This document shows, piece by piece, positions 1 to 8,134 of a DNA stretch of 30,090 nucleotides (its first letter is position 1; every line of letters begins with the position of its first letter). This DNA is from a virus, in the IMG/VR virus record IMGVR_UViG_3300023237_000053, positions 1-30,090 of that record, one strand, 5' to 3'. Position numbers and translations under genes: made by a program. The notes below the pieces were generated by a model, which ran no database searches, was not told where the DNA came from, and saw only the letters and a program-made list of their open reading frames with translations.

Positions 1-57
1 CCTAATTTTTCCCTATGTCAATAAAATAGTAATGCCTTTCAAAAAAATGGATTCAGA

Positions 58-519
58 ATGCCAATAGTAAAAACAATTCAAGAACATAAACAGGAAGGCA
101 CATATCGTGGCGATCGTCACGATGGTAAAAACTTGGATAGCATTGCCGTTGATGTAAAAATAAAACCCCCAAGGCATATGCATACAGCAGCAGCTAAAGT
201 TTGGCGAAAATTATTACCGATCGTCCAACGTGGTCAGGTTTTAGAAACGGACCTTATGGCTTTTGAAGTGCTATGTTATTCATGGGCGGACTATTACTAC
301 TGCATGAATGCTATCGTTACAGATAAGTACGTTCAACAGTACACTAATACAGAAGGCGCTACTAACACTATGCGACACCCACTTTCTACAGACAAAAAGC
401 AAGCCTATGATATGCTCCAGCAAATGATGGCAAAGTTTGGCTTAACTCCTGCTGACCGTTCAAAAATAATAATCTCAATTAATGACGATATTGACGATGA
501 AATGGCTGACTTTATTTAG
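58..519 (+). CDS. Terminase small subunit (P27-like)
   Basis: This 153-residue protein is the likely DNA-recognition subunit of the packaging terminase. The C-terminal segment with HPL, a helix ending in MMAKFGLTPADRSKI, and a short acidic tail is typical of P27-family small subunits. It is the first gene before the large subunit, the standard order in HK97-like phages, and overlaps it by 38 bp. An upstream ATG at 47 runs into a stop after six codons, so 58 is the sensible start. No clear Shine-Dalgarno sequence precedes it. The family call rests on motif and position. Confidence 0.85.
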   Translation: MPIVKTIQEHKQEGTYRGDRHDGKNLDSIAVDVKIKPPRHMHTAAAKVWRKLLPIVQRGQVLETDLMAFEVLCYSWADYYYCMNAIVTDKYVQQYTNTEGATNTMRHPLSTDKKQAYDMLQQMMAKFGLTPADRSKIIISINDDIDDEMADFI

Positions 520-2191
520 CAAGTACATTTCAGATGTAGGAAAAGGTAAAGTTAAGCTTAGTAAATACGCACGTTTAGCAATTGAGCGGTATAATAAAGA
601 TGTAGCTGATAAAAAATGGACTTTTGATACTGATAAAGCTGATCACGCTATACGATTTATTGAGATGATGCCACATATTGAAGGTTCTTTGGAAGGCCAG
701 CGATTAAGACTTGAGCCATGGCAGATATTTATAGTTGCTAATTTATTTGGTTGGGTAGATGATCAGCGCTTACGCAGATTTCATGAGGCATATATAGAAG
801 TTTCCCGTAAGAATGGTAAGTCTACGTTAATGGCCGCTATTGGTAATTACATGGCTATTGCTGATGGTGAAATGGGCGCTCAGGTATTTAGTGGGGCCAC
901 CTCATTAGATCAGGCAAGAAAAGTATTTGATCCGGCATGGATGATGCTTCAAAAAATGCCAGAGTTTAGAAAAAAAGCAAAAATACGATTACTTGGCACC
1001 GCAGAAAGACCAGTCAGTATACATAGACAAGGCTTACGTTCATTTTTTAAACCAATGGTTGGTAAGCCTGGGGACGGCGACAACCCACACTGCGCCATTA
1101 TAGATGAATTTCACGAACACCCTACTGAGGTCATGTACAAGGCCATGAAAACAGGTATGCGAGCGAGGTTACAACCCATGGTTATTAGCATAACGACTGC
1201 TGGTATGAATTTATCCTACCCATGTTACAAGAAACATAAGCAAATGAAGCTTCTTTTAGGTGGCACATACAGCGATGATAGAACCTTTAGTATGATTTTT
1301 AGCATAGATGAAGATGATGAGCCCCTAAGTTTAGCCGCTGCAATAAAAGCCAACCCAAACTATGGCGTAAGTTTAACCGCTACTGGCATTGAAGCTGCAA
1401 TAAATGATGCTAAGAATGGTTCTGGAATTGATTTAAACTATCATCTTACTAAACATTTGGGCGTCTGGGTATCCGGTTCAAATGCCTTTTTTAATGTTGA
1501 GAATTGGCGAAAAAACACCATTCCCGAAGCTGATATAATAAATAAGCTTCACGAGCTTGACGTGTATGTTGGTATTGATACTGCCAGCTCAGATGATATT
1601 ACCGCTGTGCATTTCATTGCATACGAGCCTGTTGAACTATGTTACTATACATTTGGTCGCTATTTTATTGCCGATGCGCACATGAATAACTTGCATGATT
1701 CAGTTAAAGATATGTATAAGGATTTTTTAAAAAACAAGGAGTTTGAGCTAGTAAACGATGCAGACGGTTTAACTGATTTTGCAAAAGTAGCACAGATCAC
1801 CGCAGATTTATCAATCAACTTTAATATAAAAGGCTTTGTACGCGATAAAACGCAGTGGGGTGTGGCTGGTCCTGCATTTTACAAGCACTTTGACGAAAAT
1901 CTATTTATTCCTGCAAAGTATGGGTCCCATCAATCGCAGCCTTTAGATGAGATGAAAGCTAAATCTACTGTGGCCAAATTTAAGCACAACGGCTCTTCTG
2001 TACTTGAATGGATGGTTGGTAATGCAGAGGTCAAAGTATTTGACAACAGCAAGAGGTTAGCTAAGAATAATGAGAAAGATCATCACGCCAAGGTTGATGG
2101 CGTTGAAGCTATTGTATACGGTATGCAGAGATTGTTGGAAGCTAATCAAGAGAATAATGAAACAATAATTAACGACATTTGGTTTTTATGA
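482..2191 (+). CDS. terL: Terminase large subunit (HK97-like)
   Basis: This is the ATP-driven packaging motor and nuclease, 569 residues. The N-terminal ATPase shows a Walker A variant SRKNGKS near residues 108-114, a Walker B CAIIDE near 204-209 and a TTA coupling motif near 238-240. The C-terminal nuclease begins with YVGIDTASSDD near 362-372, whose first Asp is a likely metal ligand, and ends with a DGVEAIVYG helix. The size and motif order fit the Terminase_1/HK97 class. Translation could start at 482 or at the in-frame ATG at 497; both lie inside the small-subunit gene, suggesting translational coupling. Confidence 0.95.
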   Translation: MTILTMKWLTLFSKYISDVGKGKVKLSKYARLAIERYNKDVADKKWTFDTDKADHAIRFIEMMPHIEGSLEGQRLRLEPWQIFIVANLFGWVDDQRLRRFHEAYIEVSRKNGKSTLMAAIGNYMAIADGEMGAQVFSGATSLDQARKVFDPAWMMLQKMPEFRKKAKIRLLGTAERPVSIHRQGLRSFFKPMVGKPGDGDNPHCAIIDEFHEHPTEVMYKAMKTGMRARLQPMVISITTAGMNLSYPCYKKHKQMKLLLGGTYSDDRTFSMIFSIDEDDEPLSLAAAIKANPNYGVSLTATGIEAAINDAKNGSGIDLNYHLTKHLGVWVSGSNAFFNVENWRKNTIPEADIINKLHELDVYVGIDTASSDDITAVHFIAYEPVELCYYTFGRYFIADAHMNNLHDSVKDMYKDFLKNKEFELVNDADGLTDFAKVAQITADLSINFNIKGFVRDKTQWGVAGPAFYKHFDENLFIPAKYGSHQSQPLDEMKAKSTVAKFKHNGSSVLEWMVGNAEVKVFDNSKRLAKNNEKDHHAKVDGVEAIVYGMQRLLEANQENNETIINDIWFL

Positions 2192-2403
2192 GTGAGCTTA
2201 AGCGTTACCCACAAAGTATTTTACGCCTTCAGGATTTTGAGGGGTTCAATGCGCAGTTTGAGAGCTTGTTGCCACACATGAGAGCGAGCGAAGCGTACAA
2301 AAAAACAGAGGAATTATACTATTATTGGTTTATGCGTACTAAGTATAGCGGTTATGAATCGTTTAGGGTTATCCGATCAGGAAGGATAAAAAGCTATAAA
2401 TAA
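2188..2403 (+). CDS. Small protein between terminase and portal, unknown
   Basis: This 71-residue protein is not recognised. It is rich in Tyr, Arg and Lys (YYYWFMRTKYSGYESFRVIRSGRIKSYK at the C-terminal end, split here as a basic, aromatic tail) and has no signal or membrane segment. Its ATG overlaps the terminase stop codon in an ATGA arrangement, so it is probably translated by coupling from terL; an upstream TTG at 2179 is a less likely start. About 75 bp without a gene follow before the portal gene. A minor head or packaging accessory role is possible but is only inferred from position. Confidence 0.6.
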   Translation: MSELKRYPQSILRLQDFEGFNAQFESLLPHMRASEAYKKTEELYYYWFMRTKYSGYESFRVIRSGRIKSYK

Positions 2404-2479
2404 TCAATATTGCATGACAATCAACTAAATATGTAAGTAATTTACGGATTTTTAGCTATTTGTTGTCGTTATTTGGTGC

Positions 2480-3691
2480 ATGACGGCAAGAGAACTGATC
2501 AATAAAGCAGCTACTTTATTAGGTATAGGTAGCATTAATACAAGTCCAGATGGTGCTATAGCATTAGCGGCTGTCTATAGCTGTATAAAAAGCATTAGTG
2601 AGACGGTAGGCATGCTTCCCCTCAATCATTATTTAGCTACTGATAAAGGTAGAGTTTTAATAATGAACGCAGTTACCAAGAAAGTATCTGTCAGGCCTAA
2701 TAACTACACTACCGCCAGTGATTTTTATCAAGCTATCATAGCCAATGTTTTACTTTACGGAAACGGGTATGCAATAATTTACAGAGACTCGGACGGTGAG
2801 AAAGTACGCTCTATGCAGGTGGTACCATCTTACTATGTAGACCCTAAATTTGCCGATGGTAATATTACCTATGATGTAACCATTCCAATTAGTGATTCCC
2901 AGCAAGTTGTAAGAAAAATTCCCCAAATGGATATGATCCATTTAAAGGGTGTTGGCTTTGATAATATTAAAGGTAAAAGCCCTGTTGAGTATGCTGCCGA
3001 AGCGTTTGGATTTGGTTTAAGCGCACAGAAATATGGCGCAGAGTTCTTTAAGAATGGCGCTCATTTAAAGGGGTTTATTGAAATGCCGTCTGGCGTTACG
3101 GTTGAAGGTAAAACTAGAGAAGAAAAAAAATCTACCATTGAAAGAATTAAGGATGCCATTTTAAGTGGACTAAAAGGCGAAAGTAGCGCTGGTGGGATTG
3201 GAGTGCTTGAAAATGGCATGAAGTTTCAGGCTATGAGCTTGCCTAATGATCAGGCACAGTTTTTAGAAAGCAGAAAATTTAGCCGTGAAGAAATTGCAGC
3301 TATGTTTCGGATTCCCGCATATATGGTTGGGGAAATGGCGAACGCTATTAAATCTAATATTGAGCAGCAGTCCATTGAGTTTATAAAATATGCGGTTATG
3401 CCCTGGGTGATTAAACTTGAACAAGAGCTTGAGTATAAGATTTTAACTATTGAAGAAGAATACTTCAAGTTTGATGTAAATAGCTACATGAGAGGTACGG
3501 CTTTAGAGCGTGCACAATACTTAAAAGAGCTTAGATATGCAGGCATCATTAGCAAGCAGGAAGCCCGGGTATATGAAGATTTACCCATTGAGGGTGAGGG
3601 CGATTTTATGAGGTCTAAAAATGAATGGGGCAAAGAAGAATATGATCTGGAAATTGAAAAACGCATAAAAGAATTGAAAGGAGCAGCCTAA
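2480..3691 (+). CDS. Portal protein, HK97 family
   Basis: This 403-residue protein would form the dodecameric portal ring at the capsid vertex. The N-terminal region with ALAAVYSCIKSISETVGMLPL and the later segment PAYMVGEMANAIKSNIEQQS are hallmarks of HK97-type portal proteins. It lies between terminase and the maturation protease. The start at 2480 has no obvious Shine-Dalgarno sequence, but it gives a typical short N-terminus before the conserved AVYSC segment. The stop codon overlaps the next start in TAATG, with GAAAGGAG upstream acting as that gene's ribosome binding site. Confidence 0.93.
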   Translation: MTARELINKAATLLGIGSINTSPDGAIALAAVYSCIKSISETVGMLPLNHYLATDKGRVLIMNAVTKKVSVRPNNYTTASDFYQAIIANVLLYGNGYAIIYRDSDGEKVRSMQVVPSYYVDPKFADGNITYDVTIPISDSQQVVRKIPQMDMIHLKGVGFDNIKGKSPVEYAAEAFGFGLSAQKYGAEFFKNGAHLKGFIEMPSGVTVEGKTREEKKSTIERIKDAILSGLKGESSAGGIGVLENGMKFQAMSLPNDQAQFLESRKFSREEIAAMFRIPAYMVGEMANAIKSNIEQQSIEFIKYAVMPWVIKLEQELEYKILTIEEEYFKFDVNSYMRGTALERAQYLKELRYAGIISKQEARVYEDLPIEGEGDFMRSKNEWGKEEYDLEIEKRIKELKGAA

Positions 3692-4437
3692 TGAAAAATA
3701 GCAGCTTAATAAAGAATAGCAAACTGATCTTTAATATTGAAAAATTGGAGACTACAGCCATTATTAATATCAATGGCTTTATCGGCGATGAGTATGATGA
3801 TAATGATGCTAAAACTTTTGCAAGGGCTTTGCAGGAATTAAAAGGCTTGGATTTAACGATTCGAATTAATAGCCCTGGTGGGATTGTTACAGATGGTTTT
3901 CAGATGCACGATTTATTGGCCATGCATGATGGTAAGGTTACTACAGAAGTATACGGAGGTACAGCGAGTGCCGCCACAATTATTAGCCAAGTTGGCATCC
4001 GCATGATGAGTACCAATGCATTAATGCTAGTGCACCATGCATGGGGTTGTTTTTGCGGTAATGTCAATGATATGCGTGAGAATATTGAAACCCTTGCCAA
4101 ATTTGACGAGCAGATTTTAAGCATTTATACAAAACGTGGAGCTGATAAGGAGGTGATCACTAATCTAATGGCCGCTAATAACGGCAATGGAAAATGGATA
4201 AATGCAGACGAAGCCTTAACAGCTGGCCTTATTGATGGAACTTTTGAGCCGACTGAAGCAAGATCAGAAATTGATGCAAAGTTAATTAAGAATTTAGGCT
4301 TACCTGAGATACCTGTGAAAGCAGAAGTCCCAGAGAAGCCCGTAAAAAAAGAAGAATCTACAGATGTGGATGCAGAAGCGCAAAATTCTGAGCGCAGACG
4401 CAGACAAATTCAAATAAAAACAAAAAAGGAAAAATAA
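3691..4437 (+). CDS. Head maturation protease, ClpP-like (S14)
   Basis: This 248-residue serine protease would cut the capsid precursor and scaffold during head maturation. The fold is shown by INSPGG near residues 59-64, the nucleophile motif GGTASAA with Ser93, and VHHAWG with His115. The segment NADEALTAGLID near 171-182 matches the end of the ClpP core. The residue aligning with the ClpP catalytic Asp appears to be in an Asn/Gly-rich stretch (NNGNGK), so the third triad member is uncertain. The tail after residue 205 is charged and ends in a basic run. The gene overlaps its neighbours by one base at each end, and an AAAAAGGAAAA site near its end serves the capsid gene. Confidence 0.9.
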   Translation: MKNSSLIKNSKLIFNIEKLETTAIININGFIGDEYDDNDAKTFARALQELKGLDLTIRINSPGGIVTDGFQMHDLLAMHDGKVTTEVYGGTASAATIISQVGIRMMSTNALMLVHHAWGCFCGNVNDMRENIETLAKFDEQILSIYTKRGADKEVITNLMAANNGNGKWINADEALTAGLIDGTFEPTEARSEIDAKLIKNLGLPEIPVKAEVPEKPVKKEESTDVDAEAQNSERRRRQIQIKTKKEK

Positions 4438-5666
4438 TGGATCACCAAAAAGATATCCAAATCTTAAAAAAAGAGCGCTCAGATGTTTTATCTCATCTTG
4501 ACGCGAATTACAAAACGCTAGAAGACGAAGTGTATAACACTAAAATGCAAAGAGTTGAGGCGATTGATGCGCAAATTCTGAAAGCAGAAACGATTGAAAA
4601 GCACCAGAGTAAAAATATGGTCAATCCAATGGCGCAAACTACTGACGGTCGTAAATCGCTTGAATCATTTGATTTCTCCCGATTTTTGAGAAACGCAGTA
4701 AATAAGAATGCCCAAGAAGGTGTAGAAGCAGAGGTTATTACTGAGCAGAAAGCCTTTATGAAAAATGCAGGTTTAGAAGCCTCTGGCATGTCCCTTCCAT
4801 TTGAAGTCTTTAACGCACACACCGCTGGCGCTGCAAACAATGGCGCTGAATTGGTTGAAACCATTAAGACAGGCAAGTTTATTGATGCTTTGCAGCCATA
4901 TAGCGTACTTACGCCACTTGGTGCTAATATTTTAACTGGTTTAAGTGGCAATCTTGAAATTGGTGCCATAACCAACCCAGTTAATCCTGGAGTTAAAACA
5001 GAAACCGCTGATGCTGATGATTATACCGCAACTATTGTGAGTAGATCATTAAACCCTACAAGAGGAGCCGTTGAGACTACTTTTTCTCAGACATTATTGG
5101 CTAATACCTCTTACAATGTACAGCAGATTTTAAGCCGCCATTTGCTATCAGGCGTAACACGCCGCGCTGAATCTCATGCAATGGCAGAAGTAATTGCGAG
5201 CGCTGGTACTACTGTGGCTATAGGCACCAATGGGGGTGCTTTGACTTACGCAAAATCGGTGGAATTATTGAATTCATTGAGCGCAGCCAATAGCTCTGGT
5301 TTAAACAACGCCTTTGTTACTAATTCAAAAGTAAGAAGTGCGGGGATGCAAATTGCGTTAGATACTGGGTCAGGTAGATTCCTTTGGGAGCATACTACGC
5401 CAAATCTATTTCTAGGCAACCGTGCCCTAGTAACGAATTATGCGCCAGCAACCCTATCAAAAGGATCTGCTGACGGGACGCTTTCTGCATTAGTTTATGG
5501 GGACTTTAGCAGCCTTACCGTAGGTTTCTGGGGCGGTTTAAATATCGTGCTAGATGAAATCACTTTAGCTACTACTGGTCAAATTCGGTTGATTGTGAAT
5601 TTCTTCCATGATTCAGTTGTCGAAGTTCCTGAGAATTTTGGAGTTATCAAGGATATTATCGCCTAA
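4437..5666 (+). CDS. Major capsid protein, HK97 fold
   Basis: This 409-residue protein would build the capsid shell. The first 60 or so residues are charged and coiled-coil-like (delta/scaffold domain), and the likely mature protein starts around residue 90-110, where the protease would cut. Later parts contain NAFVTNSKVRSAGMQIALDT, a motif typical of HK97-fold capsid proteins, and the C-terminal domain with the IRLIVNFFHDSVVEVPE segment. The order portal, S14 protease, capsid supports the call. The length is close to the unprocessed HK97 capsid protein (385 residues). Confidence 0.93.
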   Translation: MDHQKDIQILKKERSDVLSHLDANYKTLEDEVYNTKMQRVEAIDAQILKAETIEKHQSKNMVNPMAQTTDGRKSLESFDFSRFLRNAVNKNAQEGVEAEVITEQKAFMKNAGLEASGMSLPFEVFNAHTAGAANNGAELVETIKTGKFIDALQPYSVLTPLGANILTGLSGNLEIGAITNPVNPGVKTETADADDYTATIVSRSLNPTRGAVETTFSQTLLANTSYNVQQILSRHLLSGVTRRAESHAMAEVIASAGTTVAIGTNGGALTYAKSVELLNSLSAANSSGLNNAFVTNSKVRSAGMQIALDTGSGRFLWEHTTPNLFLGNRALVTNYAPATLSKGSADGTLSALVYGDFSSLTVGFWGGLNIVLDEITLATTGQIRLIVNFFHDSVVEVPENFGVIKDIIA

Positions 5667-5682
5667 TTAAGCGATTCATTGG

Positions 5683-5717
5683 TCAAGGGCTGGGCAGTTT
5701 ATCTGCTTGGCCTTTGA
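5683..5717 (+). terminator. Stem-loop after the capsid gene
   Basis: A 15-bp hairpin lies 16 bp after the capsid stop codon: arms 5683-5697 and 5703-5717 with a UUUAU loop. Every position pairs, four of them as G-U wobbles in the rightward RNA. The 3' side is AUUUAA, not a run of U, so it is a weak terminator at best. It may instead attenuate transcription or protect the abundant capsid mRNA. Confidence 0.6.
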
Positions 5718-5735
5718 ATTTAACAAGGTAAAAAA

Positions 5736-5945
5736 ATGACAAAGATATTTGTACTAAAGCCACATGAAAAGTGGTCCTACAATGCTGGCGATGTGGGTTT
5801 AGTCCCAGATGAAGCAGCGCAAACAATGGTAAAAATCGGCTATTGGAAAAAGGTTGAAGATGAGCAGAAGCAAACTACAGATAACGACACCTCCAAGCGG
5901 AAACGTGGTAACTCTCGAGCAGGTAAAATCCCATCTAAGGATTGA
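5736..5945 (+). CDS. Small protein after capsid, unknown
   Basis: This 69-residue protein starts after an AACAAGGTAAA ribosome binding site. The N-terminal half (KIFVLKPHEKWSYNAGDVGLVPDEAAQTMVKIGYWKKVE) looks like a small folded domain. The C-terminal third is polar and basic and overlaps the next gene by 86 bp in another frame. Small proteins at this position in HK97-like phages often decorate or complete the head, but no family is recognised here. The overlap could mean that the tail of this protein is not well constrained. Confidence 0.65.
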   Translation: MTKIFVLKPHEKWSYNAGDVGLVPDEAAQTMVKIGYWKKVEDEQKQTTDNDTSKRKRGNSRAGKIPSKD

Positions 5946-6426
5946 TGGGTATGATCAAGATACCTACTTATCTACGCTAATTATTTCGGCAGTAAAACTA
6001 ACCGAAAGGGCTACTGGTCGGGCTTTATTACGCACCAGTTTTAGCATTAGTGTAGACACGTTTAGGGATATTGAATTACCAAAGCCGCCTTTTGTCGCTA
6101 TTAGTAGTATCACTTATTTAGATGATGCTAGCCAGAGCCAAACTCTAGCTACCACAACTTACGATATAGATGATGCTGAAGAGCCTTGTTTGATTGTATT
6201 TGAAAAAGATTTACCGCAATTAGCGGATACACGCCTTCCAATTACGATTAATTACAGCGCAGGCTACGCGGATGCGGACGCTATTCCAGAGCCGATTAAA
6301 CAATATGTACTGATGATTGTAGGGTCTTTATACGATACCTCACGCTCAGCGCACTCAGAATATGCACTACACACCACGCCAACTGCTCGCATGTTAATAG
6401 CGCCCTATATGGTTGGGGAGATTTAA
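5860..6426 (+). CDS. Head-tail connector, gp6/phiE125 gp8-like
   Basis: This 188-residue protein would form the adaptor ring under the portal. The N-terminus ITTPPSGNVVTLEQVKSHLRI and the following TYLSTLIISAVKLTERATGRAL helix are typical of gp6-like connectors. The C-terminal IKQYVLMIVGSLYDTS helix also fits. ATG 5860 is preferred over TTG 5854 because it places the conserved PP-x-x-x-VTLEQVK segment at the usual distance from the start. It overlaps the previous gene and is followed four bases later by the next head-tail protein. Confidence 0.88.
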   Translation: MSRSKLQITTPPSGNVVTLEQVKSHLRIDGYDQDTYLSTLIISAVKLTERATGRALLRTSFSISVDTFRDIELPKPPFVAISSITYLDDASQSQTLATTTYDIDDAEEPCLIVFEKDLPQLADTRLPITINYSAGYADADAIPEPIKQYVLMIVGSLYDTSRSAHSEYALHTTPTARMLIAPYMVGEI

Positions 6427-6429
6427 GCA

Positions 6430-6747
6430 ATGCGCTCGCATAAATTAGACAGACGAATAGCCCTGCTATCATCAACGTCAAGTATTAATGATTTAGGTGA
6501 ATCGGTTTTTTCTTGGTCTACAAATATGAGCGTTTGGGCGCAAGTTAAATATAGATCAGGGAGTGAAGATTTTAGCGATGGTATAGAGGTAAACACCCAA
6601 AGTGCTACTTTTATTATACGCTATCAAGCGACCCTAACTACCAAGTATAGAGTGCTTTTTGATGGCAATACATACGACATAGAAGCAATAACAGACCCAA
6701 GAAGAAAAGAATTAATGGAGTTGGAATGTACATTGATAGAAGTGTAG
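6430..6747 (+). CDS. Head-tail adaptor (SPP1 gp16-like stopper)
   Basis: This 105-residue protein is likely the head closure or stopper protein. It starts with the typical LDRRIALLS segment, continues with ESVFSWSTNMSVWAQVKY, and has the beta-rich RYQATLTTKYRVLFDGNTYDIEAI core followed by RRKELMELECTLIEV. These features match the Phage_H_T_join family. It follows the gp6-like connector directly, and its last 22 bp overlap the start of the lysozyme gene. Confidence 0.88.
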   Translation: MRSHKLDRRIALLSSTSSINDLGESVFSWSTNMSVWAQVKYRSGSEDFSDGIEVNTQSATFIIRYQATLTTKYRVLFDGNTYDIEAITDPRRKELMELECTLIEV

Positions 6748-7142
6748 ACATGTTAAAAACATTTGAGGGCTTTAGCGGTAAGCTATACCGATGCACTACA
6801 GGCGCTCAGACAATAGGCTACGGCTTTAACGTAGACGCTGGTATGAGTGAACGTGCCGCTGCTTCCCTTCTTGAGCACCAAGTAACTGAATTATATGCAG
6901 ATTTAGCCAGATTTGAGTTTTTTGATGAATTAGACGAGGTACGCCAGAGCGTGATTGTACAGATGGCTTTTCAGATGGGCAGCAGCGGCTTGCTTAAATT
7001 CAGAATGATGCTTGAGGCGATTAAGCAAAAAGACTACGCTAAAGCGTCTATTGAGATGCTTAATTCAAAGTGGGCTAATCAAACTCCAATGAGAGCCAAA
7101 AAAATGGCTGCAATGATGAAGGCTGGATTATGGGAGATTTAA
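6726..7142 (+). CDS. Endolysin, T4-type lysozyme (GH24)
   Basis: This 138-residue enzyme would cut peptidoglycan between N-acetylmuramic acid and N-acetylglucosamine at lysis. The catalytic segment is FEGFSGKLYRCTTGAQTIGYG: Glu14 matches T4 Glu11 and Thr29 matches T4 Thr26. The position of T4 Asp20 holds Cys23. Some natural GH24 enzymes also carry Cys here, and a Cys at this site is compatible with activity. The conserved tail helix with AFQMG and a final Trp region (SKWANQTPMRAKKMAAMM) is present. No signal peptide is seen, so export should depend on a holin. It overlaps both neighbours. Confidence 0.93.
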   Translation: MYIDRSVDMLKTFEGFSGKLYRCTTGAQTIGYGFNVDAGMSERAAASLLEHQVTELYADLARFEFFDELDEVRQSVIVQMAFQMGSSGLLKFRMMLEAIKQKDYAKASIEMLNSKWANQTPMRAKKMAAMMKAGLWEI

Positions 7143-7474
7143 ACGTAAAAAATGAAGGTAGCCTAATAGAATGGATAAAAAACCATTCCTACGCTATTTT
7201 TATAGCGGTAATTATCATTGCGATTGATTATGGCGTAATTACCACCCGCTTAGCTGGTGTTGAAAGTTCAGTTGAAACCAATTCCAAGTCTATAAAAGAA
7301 TTGGAAAAAAATGTAGACCAGATTGAGGACTTTCAAATAGAAATGAACGCTGTAATTATTCAGACACTCAAAGACATAAACAGTAAGCTAGAGCGATTTG
7401 AGAACAAATTTGACAAGTATGATGAAGGGATTCAAAGACTCTACCAAGATTATGACTTAAAAAAGAAAAACTAA
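7130..7474 (+). CDS. Membrane-anchored coiled-coil protein, lysis-associated
   Basis: This 114-residue protein has one membrane segment near residues 20-38 (YAIFIAVIIIAIDYGVITT) and then a long charged coiled coil to the end. It starts inside the lysozyme gene and lies before a holin-like gene, so a lysis role is likely. Its shape fits a holin of the hemolysin-XhlA sort or an inner-membrane spanin, but no outer-membrane lipoprotein partner is seen next to it. The exact function is an inference from topology and location. Confidence 0.65.
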   Translation: MGDLNVKNEGSLIEWIKNHSYAIFIAVIIIAIDYGVITTRLAGVESSVETNSKSIKELEKNVDQIEDFQIEMNAVIIQTLKDINSKLERFENKFDKYDEGIQRLYQDYDLKKKN

Positions 7475-7484
7475 GGTGATACTA

Positions 7485-7712
7485 ATGAAATTCATTAAAA
7501 AGCTTTTAAGCAAAACCCCAAAGCTGGGAAAAACAATTAGAAACGTTGGAGGTGTACTGCTTGGTGGTACAGCTGCTTCTTTTAGCTTTCCAGAAATTCC
7601 CGAGAGCTACATACAGATTTTAACCATTGTATATGCGGTGGTTTTGGTTTTTAAAGGTCAGTACAGCACCGCTGAGGATGTGATTAAGGAAGCTAAAGAA
7701 ATAGGGGAATAA
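7485..7712 (+). CDS. Holin-like small membrane protein
   Basis: This 75-residue protein has a basic N-terminus (MKFIKKLLSKTPKLGK), a weakly hydrophobic segment near 20-36 (NVGGVLLGGTAASFSF) and a stronger one near 42-57 (YIQILTIVYAVVLVF), then an acidic tail. This two-segment plan and the lysozyme just upstream suggest a class II-like holin. ATG 7485 with AAGGTG upstream is preferred over the GTG at 7476. Sequence identity to a named holin family was not recognised. Confidence 0.65.
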   Translation: MKFIKKLLSKTPKLGKTIRNVGGVLLGGTAASFSFPEIPESYIQILTIVYAVVLVFKGQYSTAEDVIKEAKEIGE

Positions 7713-7714
7713 CC

Positions 7715-8134
7715 TTGTCTGATATTACTATAAATGGAATAAAAGAAGTAGAGCAATCTATGAAAGCCTTATCGGGCTTTCCGCAGCAGCGCCAGTTAAT
7801 TCAAGCTGCCGGGCGCAGAGCTGCTAGAGTTTACATTAGCGCTGCAAAGGCCTCTATACCCAGAAAAACAGGTGAGCTTAAGCGATCTATAGGAACTAAA
7901 TCCTCAAGAACAACAAACTCTGTTATTGTGGGGCCAAGACGTGGTGGTAAATTTAAGGGCTATCATGGCCACCTTTATGAAGAAGGGTTTACCCACCGAT
8001 CAGGCGTTAAAGTGCAAGGCGCAAAGACGTTACAAAGAGCTTGGAACGCTACTAAAACCAAAGTTAGAGATGTTCAAATGCAAGTTATCGGCGAAAAGTT
8101 TAATCAATACGCTTCAAAAGCACTAAAACGATGA
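7715..8134 (+). CDS. HK97 gp10-like head-tail joining protein
   Basis: This 139-residue protein matches the gp10 family: a short N-terminal ITINGIKEVEQSMKAL, then RRAARVYISAAKASIPRKTGELKRSIGTKSSR, followed by a Gly-rich HLYEEGFTHRSG segment and a C-terminal helix. It would act at the head-tail interface or in tail completion. The start is a TTG at 7715, two bases after the holin-like stop, with GGGG upstream; no ATG lies early enough to keep the conserved N-terminus. It resumes the joining module after the lysis genes and overlaps the next gene by four bases. Confidence 0.88.
   Translation: MSDITINGIKEVEQSMKALSGFPQQRQLIQAAGRRAARVYISAAKASIPRKTGELKRSIGTKSSRTTNSVIVGPRRGGKFKGYHGHLYEEGFTHRSGVKVQGAKTLQRAWNATKTKVRDVQMQVIGEKFNQYASKALKR

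Noticed and set aside
1-57. Direct terminal repeat between the two window ends
   Set aside because: The first and last bases show no shared sequence by eye. The ends may be joined or arbitrary, but no terminal repeat or cos overlap can be supported.
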